Below, piece after piece: positions 1-6,768 of a stretch of 11,577 bases of DNA. The notes under the pieces are model-generated. The model worked only from the letters and a program-made list of their open reading frames with translations. It was not told the origin of the DNA and did no database searches. The stretch lies in the NCBI GenBank assembly GCA_944325235.1, contig CALUZE010000027.1:1-11577 (forward strand). Reading direction: 5' to 3'. The stretch comes from an uncultured Elusimicrobiales bacterium (GTDB lineage: Bacteria > Elusimicrobiota > Elusimicrobia > Elusimicrobiales > Elusimicrobiaceae). A program made the translations under genes and the position numbers. Each line of letters opens with the position of its first letter. Position 1 is the stretch's first letter.

Positions 1-91
1 GTGGGATTTGGACACCCTGTTTGCCAAAACCATTGCCGCCATGCGCGCGACGGAAAAATCCGTGCAGGAGCAAGCCGCTCGGCTCGCTTAA
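1..91 (+). CDS. C-terminal end of an unidentified protein (partial)
   Basis: An open frame enters from the left edge (first full codon at position 2) and ends at TAA 89-91, leaving 29 residues: WDLDTLFAKTIAAMRATEKS followed by VQEQAARLA. The stretch is Ala-rich and probably helical. An intrinsic terminator follows 23 bases later, which fits a genuine gene end. Too little is visible to name a family. Confidence 0.55.
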   Translation, partial: WDLDTLFAKTIAAMRATEKSVQEQAARLA

Positions 92-113
92 CCGTCACAC
101 TGGTTTTCCCATA

Positions 114-144
114 AAAAATGCCCCGCTTTTGGCGGGGCATTTTT
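114..144. terminator. Bidirectional intrinsic terminator
   Basis: A near-perfect hairpin has the GC core ATGCCCCGC / GCGGGGCAT, a five-base loop TTTTG (127-131), and an A-run on the left with a T-run on the right. Each run serves as the U-tract for one direction. It lies between the + strand gene ending at 91 and the - strand pilin-like gene ending at 159, so it can stop both. Confidence 0.9.
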
Positions 145-158
145 GTTCCATCCAAAAC

Positions 159-674
159 TTATTTTTGGCACGCGGTGGGCGTTCCGTCCATACAGCATTC
201 ATCTACGGCATGGTCTATCCCGCACAAGTCCGCGCACAGGACCTTGCCGGCCAGGTTTTGCCCGATGCAGGTGGTATTGTCGTGCTCGTATACGCGGCGC
301 AAGCTGTACTGAAACTGCAGGCTGCGGTTGGGGGCGTAACGCACGGCTTCAATTTGGGTGTCGTCCCCATTGGGGCCCAGCGTGATTTCAAATCCGTTGC
401 AGTGTTCGCCCGTTACGGGGTTGCCGCGGGAATAATACACTTGGCCCACCGCCCCTTTGGGGGTTACGTCCAGCGTACCGAAGTCCAGCACGTATTGGCT
501 GGTTTGCATCCGCTTGCGCCGCTGAGCCTGGGAAATGCTGTTTAGCAGTTCCAATGCTTCCGTCAGGCGGGTGCGTTCCGCGGCCTGGGTGTAATTGGGC
601 AAGGCAAGCCCCACCAAAATACCGATAATCAGCACCACTACCAATAATTCAACTAACGTAAAACCCTTTTTCAT
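159..674 (-). CDS. Type IV pilin-like protein (prepilin), cysteine-rich
   Basis: This 171-residue protein has a textbook class III signal, MKKG|FTLVE. The prepilin peptidase site lies after Gly4, and Glu at +5 of the mature protein is followed by a hydrophobic helix (about 7-25) with the usual Pro26. The product should insert in the inner membrane and join a pilus or type II secretion pseudopilus-like fibre. The rest is a small globular domain with seven cysteines (92, 136, 147, 151, 160, 161, 169), six of them in the last 36 residues, suggesting disulfides in an exported C-terminal loop. The start is supported by AGGAA five bases upstream. The gene stands alone, with no pilus assembly genes in the window, as is common for Elusimicrobiota-type pilin paralogues (recalled, not checked). 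Which fibre it belongs to cannot be told from sequence. Confidence 0.88.
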   Translation of the reverse strand: MKKGFTLVELLVVVLIIGILVGLALPNYTQAAERTRLTEALELLNSISQAQRRKRMQTSQYVLDFGTLDVTPKGAVGQVYYSRGNPVTGEHCNGFEITLGPNGDDTQIEAVRYAPNRSLQFQYSLRRVYEHDNTTCIGQNLAGKVLCADLCGIDHAVDECCMDGTPTACQK

Positions 675-716
675 GCGTCTTCCTCTGTTCCTATAAATAA
701 ATATATCTATATTTAC

Positions 717-745
717 AGTGTAATAATTTCCCGTCCGCTATGCAA
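717..745 (-). promoter_or_regulatory. Weak candidate promoter for the pilin-like gene, with an 11-bp palindrome
   Basis: On the - strand TTGCAT (740-745) is followed after 17 bases by TACACT (717-722), a modest sigma70-like match. The -10 overlaps the palindrome TTACA-G-TGTAA (713-723), which could be an operator half-site pair. The gap to the upstream Sir2 gene is only 91 bases, so read-through from that gene is an alternative. Confidence 0.28.
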
Positions 746-765
746 ATTCCATTTTAGAAACCCGG

Positions 766-1503
766 CTACCAGCGGATTTCTTTTTCCAGCGCGGCAAAAA
801 ATTCGCCCGCTTTTTGGGGGAAATACAAATCCGTCACCGTCCCCGTAAACGCGGAGGGGAGGGGATTTACCTCAATAATTTTGGCTCCGTATTGTTTGGC
901 CGTCAGCGGCAAGCTGCAGGCGGGCATTACCTGCCCGGCGGTACCTACAATAATCATCACGTCTGCATTTTGGGCCATTTCCAGCGATTTTTCGTACGCG
1001 CGTGGCGGGATACCCTCGCCGTAAAACACAAAATTCGGTTTCAACACGCCCCCGCAAAAACACAGCGGCGGCTCGGCCGAAATGTCCACGTCTTCCAGCT
1101 TGTATTTCCGCCCACAGGACGTGCACGAAAGCGTGTGGATGGTGCCGTGAAATTCCTGTACATTTTTGGAGCCCGCCCGCTGGTGCAGCCCGTCTATATT
1201 CTGGGTAATGACGCCTTTTACATAGCCTTTTTCTTCCAGGCGGGCAATTACTTGGTGGGCTTTGTTGGGCTGGGCTTCGTCCATATCGGTAAAGAAAATC
1301 TTTTTCATTTCTTTCCACGATTCAGCCGGGTGCATTTGGAAAAATGAAATTTCAATATACTTCGGGTCGTACTGGTTCCACAGGCCGCCCTTTCCGGTAA
1401 AAGGCGCGATGCCGCTTTCCACGCTCACACCCGCACCCGTAAACACCACGCCGTAAGAGGCGTGCTCAATGAGTTTAGCTGCTTGTTTGATGTCGCTTGT
1501 CAT
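766..1503 (-). CDS. Sir2-family NAD-dependent protein deacylase (sirtuin)
   Basis: This 245-residue protein would remove acyl groups from lysines using NAD+ in the cytoplasm. Visible motifs are the Rossmann GAGVSVESGI (23-32), TQNIDGLHQRAG (100-111), catalytic His119 in FHG, a zinc site from Cys127, Cys130, Cys148 and Cys150, and GTAGQVMP with a downstream EVNP for NAD binding. Three points are unusual: the usual SGIPxFRG loop reads SGIAPFTG, losing the conserved Arg; the second zinc pair is CxC rather than CxxC; and the Tyr-x-x-Arg pair of SIRT5/CobB-type desuccinylases is not seen near residues 63-68, which argues for deacetylase-type specificity. The frame stays open upstream to 1644, but I chose ATG 1503. 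The family N-terminus aligns there, and the extension would run over the divergent channel gene. No clear Shine-Dalgarno is present; TATTAT lies 11 bases upstream, so the mRNA may be nearly leaderless. Confidence 0.9.
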   Translation of the reverse strand: MTSDIKQAAKLIEHASYGVVFTGAGVSVESGIAPFTGKGGLWNQYDPKYIEISFFQMHPAESWKEMKKIFFTDMDEAQPNKAHQVIARLEEKGYVKGVITQNIDGLHQRAGSKNVQEFHGTIHTLSCTSCGRKYKLEDVDISAEPPLCFCGGVLKPNFVFYGEGIPPRAYEKSLEMAQNADVMIIVGTAGQVMPACSLPLTAKQYGAKIIEVNPLPSAFTGTVTDLYFPQKAGEFFAALEKEIRW

Positions 1504-1590
1504 AGGGGTATTGTATAATATTCTAGTCCAAAAAATATCTTGCTTGGTGTTTGCCGCTTTGTTACAGTAACTATCAGAGGATTTAAATGT

Positions 1591-2361
1591 ATGACCAACC
1601 GCACCGTACACGACGCAAAACGCTACCTGTATAATGTTTTGCAATTTAACAACCGCAGTAAAGTCACCACCGCGCTCAACGCGCTGATCATCACGCTTAT
1701 TTTGTTAAGCGTGCCCGTAGACGTGGTGGAAAGCGTCAAAGACATCAGCCCCGCCGTCAAACGGCTGATTTACCACGTGGACCTGGTGATGAGTATTATT
1801 TTTGCGCTGGAATACGCCCTAAGACTTATCACCTGTACCGAGGACCCGCGCTTTAAGCGCCCGATAATCGGGCGGCTTAAATATATGTGCACGCCGCTGA
1901 TGCTGATTGATTTGTTTGCCATTTCGCCCTTTTTTATTTTGGGCACGGGAATGGTGCGTATGCTGCGCGTGTTCCGCATTTTGATGCTGATGCGCTACAC
2001 CAACGCCATACAGCTCGTGAACAATGTGGTAAGCGAAAAGAAAAGCGAACTGTCCATTTGCGGGGCGTTTTTGCTGATGCTGTGGGTGTGGAGCGCGTTT
2101 ATGATTTTCCGCGTGGAGCACGCCGCCCAGCCGGACGTGTTTGCCAATATGCTGGACGCGATGTGGTGGTCACTGGAAACGTTTACCACTTTGGGGTACG
2201 GCGACATTGTGCCCGTCACGCTGTTCGGCCGCCTGATTACGGCCGTGACGGTGGCGATGGGGCTTATTCTGTTTGCCATTACCACCGCGGTGCTGACGGC
2301 AGGGATTGTGCAGGAAATACAAAAATTTGAACGCAAAAAACAACAGCCGCCGCAAGTATAA
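1591..2361 (+). CDS. Voltage-gated potassium channel, six-segment
   Basis: This 256-residue inner-membrane protein is a tetramer-forming subunit of the voltage-gated ion channel superfamily. S1 is about 29-46, S2 61-81, S3 98-118, S4 121-136 and S5 154-174. The pore helix and filter are TTLGYGD (199-205), and S6 is about 213-236. S4 carries Arg123, Arg126 and Arg129 at every third position, then Arg135, so it should sense voltage. The TxGYGD filter indicates K+ selectivity. It has no cytoplasmic RCK/TrkA-N or cyclic-nucleotide domain, only a short basic C-terminal tail, and so resembles KvAP-type minimal channels. ATG 1591 is preferred over an in-frame ATG at 1540 because CAGAGG (1575-1580) precedes it and the longer form adds a non-family, Cys-containing stretch. 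It is divergent from the sirtuin gene and ends at a terminator shared with the arginine operon. Confidence 0.92.
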   Translation: MTNRTVHDAKRYLYNVLQFNNRSKVTTALNALIITLILLSVPVDVVESVKDISPAVKRLIYHVDLVMSIIFALEYALRLITCTEDPRFKRPIIGRLKYMCTPLMLIDLFAISPFFILGTGMVRMLRVFRILMLMRYTNAIQLVNNVVSEKKSELSICGAFLLMLWVWSAFMIFRVEHAAQPDVFANMLDAMWWSLETFTTLGYGDIVPVTLFGRLITAVTVAMGLILFAITTAVLTAGIVQEIQKFERKKQQPPQV

Positions 2362-2365
2362 AAAG

Positions 2366-2391
2366 AACCCCGCCCGAAGGCGGGGTTTTTT
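2366..2391. terminator. Bidirectional intrinsic terminator between convergent genes
   Basis: The hairpin AACCCCGCC (2366-2374), loop CGAA, GGCGGGGTT (2379-2387) is followed by a T-run on the + strand. On the - strand it is followed by TTCTTTTT. It sits five bases after the channel stop and eight bases after the antiporter stop, closing both units. Confidence 0.92.
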
Positions 2392-2398
2392 GTCTGTT

Positions 2399-3853
2399 TT
2401 AAATAGTGACCAGCCCGCGTGCAAACACGTAGACGGCGGCCAGTGCAAACAACATAAGCAGCGTCACCACCGCCACCTCGCCTTTGGTAAACACGGGTTT
2501 CCCGTCGTGCTGCTGGCGGCGTGCCCACACAAACACCGGAATGCCCACCGCCAGGAAAATAACCGCCAGGAACAGGTATTTTAAACCGGCCGCATACACC
2601 AGCCACACGCCGTAGAGCGTGCCCAGCGTGGACGTAAACACCGCTGCCGCCCGCCCTTTAGGCGATATTTTGGCAAACTCGCCGTCTTCGGTCATCTTCC
2701 ACAAATAGGCCGTGCTGGCGATATACGCCGGCAATACCATTACGCCCGTGATGGAAAGCATCGTGTTCCAGGCGTTGTTGGAAAAATACACCATCAAAAT
2801 GGCCAGCTGCATCACAATGCTCGTCACCCACAGCGATACGGACGGCGCCCCGTTTTTGTTTTGAATGGCAAACTGCTTGGGGAACGTGCCGTTTTCGGCC
2901 GCGGCGGCGGGAATTTCGGCCGCAATCATCGTCCAGGCCAGCCAGGAAGACAACACCGCAATCAACAGCCCGATGTTCATCACCCACGCGCCCCACGGGC
3001 CGACGACTTTTTCCAACACGCCGGCGGTGGAAGGATTGGCCACGGCGGCGATTTCTTCCTGATTTAAAAACCCGAACGGCAGCACGGAAAGGCCGATGTA
3101 AATTACCAAGCAGCCCAAAAAGCCGAGGAACGTGGCCTTGCTGACGGCCGCCTGGCTTTTGGCGTGGTTGGACAATACGACCGCCCCTTCAATACCGATA
3201 AACGCCCACAGCGTAACCAGCATCGTGCTTTTTAACTGGGCAGAAAGCGGCCCCAGTGTTTTTCCGTCTTCAGCGATGTGGCCCCAAAAGTTAAAGTCAA
3301 ACTTATCCATATGAAAGCTGAACAACAGGATCAGAATAAACAATAACAGCGGCACCAGCTTGCCCACCGTGCCGACAATGTTTAAAATGGCGGCCTGGCG
3401 CACCCCGCGCAAGACCACAAAGTTAAACACCCAAATCAGCACCGAACCGCACACAATGGACAGCAAATTATTTCCGCCCGCAAAATACGGGGGGAAAAAG
3501 TAATTCAGCGCGTCCATCGTAATTACGGCAAACCCCACATTGCCGAAGATTTGGCACAGCCAGTAGCCCCAACCGATGGTAAAACCGACATACGGACCGA
3601 ACCCTTCACGCGCATACATATAGATGCCGGAAGTTAAATCCGGCTTTACGCGCGAAAGAATGCTGAACGTGTTGGCAATAAAATACATCCCCACACCGGT
3701 AATCACCCACGCCAACAGCACCGCCCCCGCACTTGCGCCGGCGGCCATATTTTGGGGGAGGGAAAACACGCCTCCCCCGACCATAGAACTGATGACGATG
3801 CACGCCAGGCCCAATACGCCCAACTTGCCCGCCGTAGTGTTTTTATCTCCCAT
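2399..3853 (-). CDS. aaxC: Arginine/agmatine antiporter, APC superfamily (AaxC/ArcD type)
   Basis: This 484-residue, about 12-segment inner-membrane antiporter belongs to the basic amino acid/polyamine antiporter family. The N-terminal unwound-helix signature GLACIVISSMVGGGVFSLPQ (residues 15-34) contains the GGGVF backbone that binds the substrate carboxylate. WAFIGIEGAVVLSNHAKSQA, in the middle of the protein, is the conserved segment shared with ArcD and AaxC. The length matches chlamydial AaxC and Pseudomonas ArcD (about 480). It is the last gene of a three-gene operon and starts 28 bases after the decarboxylase stop, with GGGGG close before ATG. Context makes arginine-in/agmatine-out the likely exchange: arginine enters with one positive charge and agmatine leaves with two. 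By sequence alone an arginine/ornithine exchanger is also possible, but no arginine deiminase pathway genes are seen here. Confidence 0.88.
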   Translation of the reverse strand: MGDKNTTAGKLGVLGLACIVISSMVGGGVFSLPQNMAAGASAGAVLLAWVITGVGMYFIANTFSILSRVKPDLTSGIYMYAREGFGPYVGFTIGWGYWLCQIFGNVGFAVITMDALNYFFPPYFAGGNNLLSIVCGSVLIWVFNFVVLRGVRQAAILNIVGTVGKLVPLLLFILILLFSFHMDKFDFNFWGHIAEDGKTLGPLSAQLKSTMLVTLWAFIGIEGAVVLSNHAKSQAAVSKATFLGFLGCLVIYIGLSVLPFGFLNQEEIAAVANPSTAGVLEKVVGPWGAWVMNIGLLIAVLSSWLAWTMIAAEIPAAAAENGTFPKQFAIQNKNGAPSVSLWVTSIVMQLAILMVYFSNNAWNTMLSITGVMVLPAYIASTAYLWKMTEDGEFAKISPKGRAAAVFTSTLGTLYGVWLVYAAGLKYLFLAVIFLAVGIPVFVWARRQQHDGKPVFTKGEVAVVTLLMLFALAAVYVFARGLVTI

Positions 3854-3881
3854 AATTCCCCCGAATCATTCTGAATTTGGC

Positions 3882-4493
3882 CTAATCCAACGGTTTTTTG
3901 CTCGGCACGGCCGCCGGGGCAAATTTAAAGTTCAAAAATCCCATCACCGTCAGGCAGTAGGCAAACGGTTGAGTAATGTTGATGTAGTTGTGCCAAATTT
4001 GGAATTCGCTGTGTTTTTCCACATCGCGGATTTCCAGTTCGTGCTTGAGCGATTTGTTCAGCCACATATGCGCATGGCCTTCGGCAATTTCGTCGTCAAT
4101 GGGCGTATCAAAATACTCCACATATTCCGCAGCCCAACCGCCCACGAGGTTGCCTTTTTTGTCTTTGCCCCAGCACACGCCCACGCCGGTGGCAATGGCT
4201 TTGTGGTCTTCAATGCGGGCCCCGTTGCCGGCCATAATCACTTCCAGCACGGCGCCGTGGGTAAATTGGTCGGACACGGCATCCACCGGGTAGATGTTGC
4301 GGTACAGTTCTTTCGGCAGGACGGAGGTGTAGGGAATGACGTTAAAATCTTGGATTTTGGCTTGCTGCAAAGCCGAATCGTAGCAGAACGTTTCAAACGG
4401 CTGCGGCGGGATACCGTCGGCCGCCTGACCGGCTCCGCCCGAAATAAAAGCCAACGTAGGATAGCGCGTCCCTAAAATTAATTCTTTTTCCAT
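3882..4493 (-). CDS. aaxB: Pyruvoyl-dependent arginine decarboxylase
   Basis: This 203-residue proenzyme of the PvlArgDC family converts arginine to agmatine and CO2 in the cytoplasm without PLP. The self-cleavage site is visible as PYTSVLPKE: cutting between Thr56 and Ser57 would give a beta chain of 56 residues and an alpha chain beginning with a pyruvoyl group made from Ser57. The GVGVCWG turn (103-109) and GGWAAEY (118-124) follow; Glu123 is the likely equivalent of the catalytic proton-donating Glu of the archaeal enzyme (my alignment by eye). The TS cleavage pair and length near 195-200 resemble chlamydial AaxB more than the roughly 165-residue archaeal enzyme with its SS pair. AAGGAG seven bases upstream supports the start. 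It lies 35 bases after the porin gene and 28 before the antiporter gene, so the three are surely co-transcribed. All expected active-site residues appear intact. Confidence 0.93.
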   Translation of the reverse strand: MEKELILGTRYPTLAFISGGAGQAADGIPPQPFETFCYDSALQQAKIQDFNVIPYTSVLPKELYRNIYPVDAVSDQFTHGAVLEVIMAGNGARIEDHKAIATGVGVCWGKDKKGNLVGGWAAEYVEYFDTPIDDEIAEGHAHMWLNKSLKHELEIRDVEKHSEFQIWHNYINITQPFAYCLTVMGFLNFKFAPAAVPSKKPLD

Positions 4494-4528
4494 AATTATT
4501 TCTCCTTTTACAGTTTTTTGTTACCCCA

Positions 4529-5740
4529 CTACAACATAATGGTTGTACGCAACCCGACCACCGTGGTGACCCCTTGGTCCGGGTTGGAAGCGGCCTTCGG
4601 ATAAATTTGCAAATCCGGAGTGACCGTTACAAATTTGCCAATGCCCCACACCCATTGCAACTCCAGCGCGGTTTCGCTTGCGCGCAGTTGGGGGGGATAT
4701 CCCATCGCAGCGGCGCTGATGCGGTTGTACACCGCCCCCAGGGTGATGACGTCCTGCGGGTTGCGGCCCAGCGGGTCCAGCCACGAAACGCCCAACGCAT
4801 AGGAATTTTTAACCGGCACCGCACCGCCCGTAGAACCGTTGACGCGGCCGAATACGGCAAAATCTTTGTCCAAGAACTGCTGCATATTAAACGACCAGCC
4901 GTTGATATTTTCGGCCTGGGCGGGCACGGAAGGCTGGTAGTAATACAAAAAGCTGTACTGCCCGTCGCCCCATTTAAAGGACGGCGTCCACGCCAGGGAG
5001 CCGAAGCCGGTGTATTTGCCGTCAAACGCCGTCCGCCCGTGGATTTGCGCCCCGGTCACGTTGGTGGCGTCCTGGTAGCCGGCGGCAAACGTCCAGCGGC
5101 TGTTTTGCGCCTGCACATACGCCCCCAGCGAAGCCCCCGGATAGGCCGACGACCCGTTTTGCGACAGGGAATAATTCATCAGCGCCGTTTGCTGGTTGTC
5201 CATATAAGTGGTGCCGTCAAAATTAGACAGTGGAAACTGCCCGACGGTAACGGACAGCCACTCCCACTTGCCGGGCAGGGTGTGCGTATAGGAAAGTTGG
5301 GAAAACAAATCCATATTGGACGGATAATCGTTAAACGCATTGGCCAAATGGCCGCGGGTTTGCAGTACGGCGGCCTGCTGCCCCCAGTAACGGATGAGGT
5401 TGTAGTTAAAATTCACCACGCCCGAGCCCCAAGCTTTTTCCTGGAACAGCGTCCAGGTAACGTAAGGATAGTAAATGCCCTGGATAGCGGTTTGTTTTCC
5501 GCCGGGGGCCAGACGCTGGGCCGTGTAGGAAATATCCACCCCGGCCTGTAAGCCCAATTTGTCGGTAATCCATTTTTTGGCGTCTAAATAATCCTGGCCA
5601 AAATCGGAAAAAGAGAGGTTTTCCACCACCCGGCGGGAAGCCAGGCGCTGTTCGTGCTTGGCAGAAAACGAGGAAGCGGTAACTGCTGTACTCAGCAAAC
5701 AAACGGCTGCCAGCGCAGCCGCAAAGGTACGCGTGTTCAT
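4529..5740 (-). CDS. aaxA: OprB-family outer-membrane porin (AaxA-like)
   Basis: This 403-residue protein starts with a Sec signal peptide (MNTRTFAAALAAVCLLSTAVTA, cleaved before about Ser23). The body is rich in alternating aromatic/polar strands (for example YYPYVTWTLF, GVVNFNYNLIRYW, GQYSFLYYYQ), typical of a beta-barrel of the carbohydrate-selective OprB family. The final strand has the expected alternation but ends in Leu rather than the usual aromatic residue. Shine-Dalgarno AGGAG lies six bases before ATG. It is the first gene of the operon with the decarboxylase and antiporter, which suggests a role in arginine passage across the outer membrane, as for chlamydial AaxA (about 460 residues there, so this one is shorter). 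Substrate is inferred from context; OprB relatives elsewhere pass sugars. Confidence 0.85.
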   Translation of the reverse strand: MNTRTFAAALAAVCLLSTAVTASSFSAKHEQRLASRRVVENLSFSDFGQDYLDAKKWITDKLGLQAGVDISYTAQRLAPGGKQTAIQGIYYPYVTWTLFQEKAWGSGVVNFNYNLIRYWGQQAAVLQTRGHLANAFNDYPSNMDLFSQLSYTHTLPGKWEWLSVTVGQFPLSNFDGTTYMDNQQTALMNYSLSQNGSSAYPGASLGAYVQAQNSRWTFAAGYQDATNVTGAQIHGRTAFDGKYTGFGSLAWTPSFKWGDGQYSFLYYYQPSVPAQAENINGWSFNMQQFLDKDFAVFGRVNGSTGGAVPVKNSYALGVSWLDPLGRNPQDVITLGAVYNRISAAAMGYPPQLRASETALELQWVWGIGKFVTVTPDLQIYPKAASNPDQGVTTVVGLRTTIML

Positions 5741-6043
5741 CGGTTACTCCTGTTGCAGGGATATGCCCCAATGGTGCGGGTGCAAGGGGGCCGAGGGGCA
5801 GGGGCATTTTTTCCACCTTAACACTCTGCCCGCCGCCGCACAACCCAAAAAATGGATTAGTTTTGTAATGCACCGGGGCGCGTACCGACGGCAAAGCCTT
5901 TTCTGGTAACTCCGCAAACTAACCCTTTTTTTCGCGTGGCAGAATAAACAACCGCCCGCTTCGGGCACATTTACACCCACCCGGGAAATTGTTAAAATGA
6001 GGGGGGAATATAGTACGAAGTGCCAAATTGCCAAGGAAATACG
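5741..6043. other. Divergent intergenic region upstream of the aax-like operon
   Basis: These 303 bases have no convincing gene. The right end carries a good + strand promoter for the gene at 6044, preceded by a small hairpin GCCCG-CTT-CGGGC (5954-5966). The left end is the operon leader. In its RNA, ATGCCCC (5801-5807) can pair with GGGGCAT (5763-5769), and CCTG/CAGG can form a small hairpin touching the AGGAG ribosome site. I could not find a convincing - strand sigma70 promoter for the operon, so its regulation may use another sigma factor or an activator. Confidence 0.5.
5970..5998 (+). promoter_or_regulatory. Sigma70-type promoter for the HEAGH membrane protein gene
   Basis: TTTACA (5970-5975) and TAAAAT (5993-5998) are separated by 17 bases, each matching five of six consensus positions. 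The predicted start near 6005 gives a leader of about 40 bases with AAGGA at 6033-6037. Confidence 0.65.
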
Positions 6044-6682
6044 ATGAAAAATTATTGGAACCGATTTTGGGATTTTTTTGACCCGCAACGCAAAGGCCCG
6101 CTTTTTTGGCCCTACGGCTGGAAGGGAATTTTGTTCATAGCGGCCGGTACGTACTTTCTATACAGTTGGTACGTTGGGCCGCGCCATTGCCCGCTGGCAT
6201 CGGTTTGTTGGCTGCTGACTATCGGCGTGCACGAAGCGGGGCACCCGATTTTCCGGTTTTTATCAGGCGGCAATTTTGCCGTCACCATTTGGGGCGGAAC
6301 GTTGATGGAAGTGGGCGTACCGCTGGTATGCTTCTTGTATTTTTTACGGAAAGGCAGAGAAATCCAGGCGGATATATGTTTGCTGTGGCTGGCGATGGCC
6401 TGTTACAGCGTGGGGCAGTATACCGGCTGCAGCTTGGACCCGGTCATCAGCCTGCTAAACGCCGGGCCCGAAACCCTGCCGGATTGGGACTATATGCACA
6501 AATGGCTGGGCACCGAAGGGTACGAATGGCAGATGCGCCACGGATTTTACGCGTTAAGCGCGTTCTTAGGCGCACTGGGGACCTACTTGTGCGTTGCCCA
6601 TTTTTGGGCCTGGAACAACCCCGACGGGCACGATTATAACCAAGACGACGACGGACACGACCGCTTCTTTACCCGCGGCTAA
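6044..6682 (+). CDS. Predicted membrane metallopeptidase-like protein (HEAGH)
   Basis: This is a 212-residue inner-membrane protein of unknown function. Hydrophobic segments lie at about 28-44, 51-62, 87-101, 111-123 and 168-188. The zinc-protease motif HEAGH (63-67) sits at the end of the second segment, followed by GGTLMEVGVP (84-93). Near the C-terminus NNPDGHD (191-197) contains the NPDG tetrad that in site-2 proteases such as SpoIVFB supplies the third zinc ligand. Here, however, it lies after the last membrane segment and is followed by an acidic Asp-rich tail, so equivalence is uncertain. From memory the HEAGH, GGTLMQ and DWxYL pattern recurs in a family of uncharacterised bacterial proteins often labelled hypothetical. 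ATG 6044 is preferred to an in-frame ATG at 6020 because AAGGA lies six bases before it. It is a single-gene unit with its own promoter and terminator. Confidence 0.8.
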   Translation: MKNYWNRFWDFFDPQRKGPLFWPYGWKGILFIAAGTYFLYSWYVGPRHCPLASVCWLLTIGVHEAGHPIFRFLSGGNFAVTIWGGTLMEVGVPLVCFLYFLRKGREIQADICLLWLAMACYSVGQYTGCSLDPVISLLNAGPETLPDWDYMHKWLGTEGYEWQMRHGFYALSAFLGALGTYLCVAHFWAWNNPDGHDYNQDDDGHDRFFTRG

Positions 6683-6726
6683 AAATAGCCCAACCCCCAA
6701 ACCTTCTGGTCTGCCCACACGGCATA

Positions 6727-6752
6727 AAAAACCCGCCTTTCGGCGGGTTTTT
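6727..6752. terminator. Bidirectional intrinsic terminator between convergent genes
   Basis: The stem AAAAACCCGCC (6727-6737) pairs perfectly with GGCGGGTTTTT (6742-6752) around loop TTTC. A- and T-runs give a U-tract in both directions. It serves the + strand gene ending at 6682 and rmuC ending at 6769. Confidence 0.92.
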
Positions 6753-6768
6753 GCAAGCGTTTGCGCAT

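Noticed and set aside
1540..1568. TTGCTT-N17-TACAGT as promoter for the channel gene
   Set aside because: Its start site would fall near 1575, on top of the ribosome site CAGAGG, leaving no leader; matches to consensus are also weak.
1504..1644. N-terminal extension of the sirtuin from ATG 1644
   Set aside because: It would add 47 residues with no sirtuin similarity, overlap the divergent channel gene start at 1591 and leave no room for its promoter.
3624..4475. Open frame on the + strand across the antiporter and decarboxylase genes
   Set aside because: It is opposite two confidently identified genes and shows no domain of its own.
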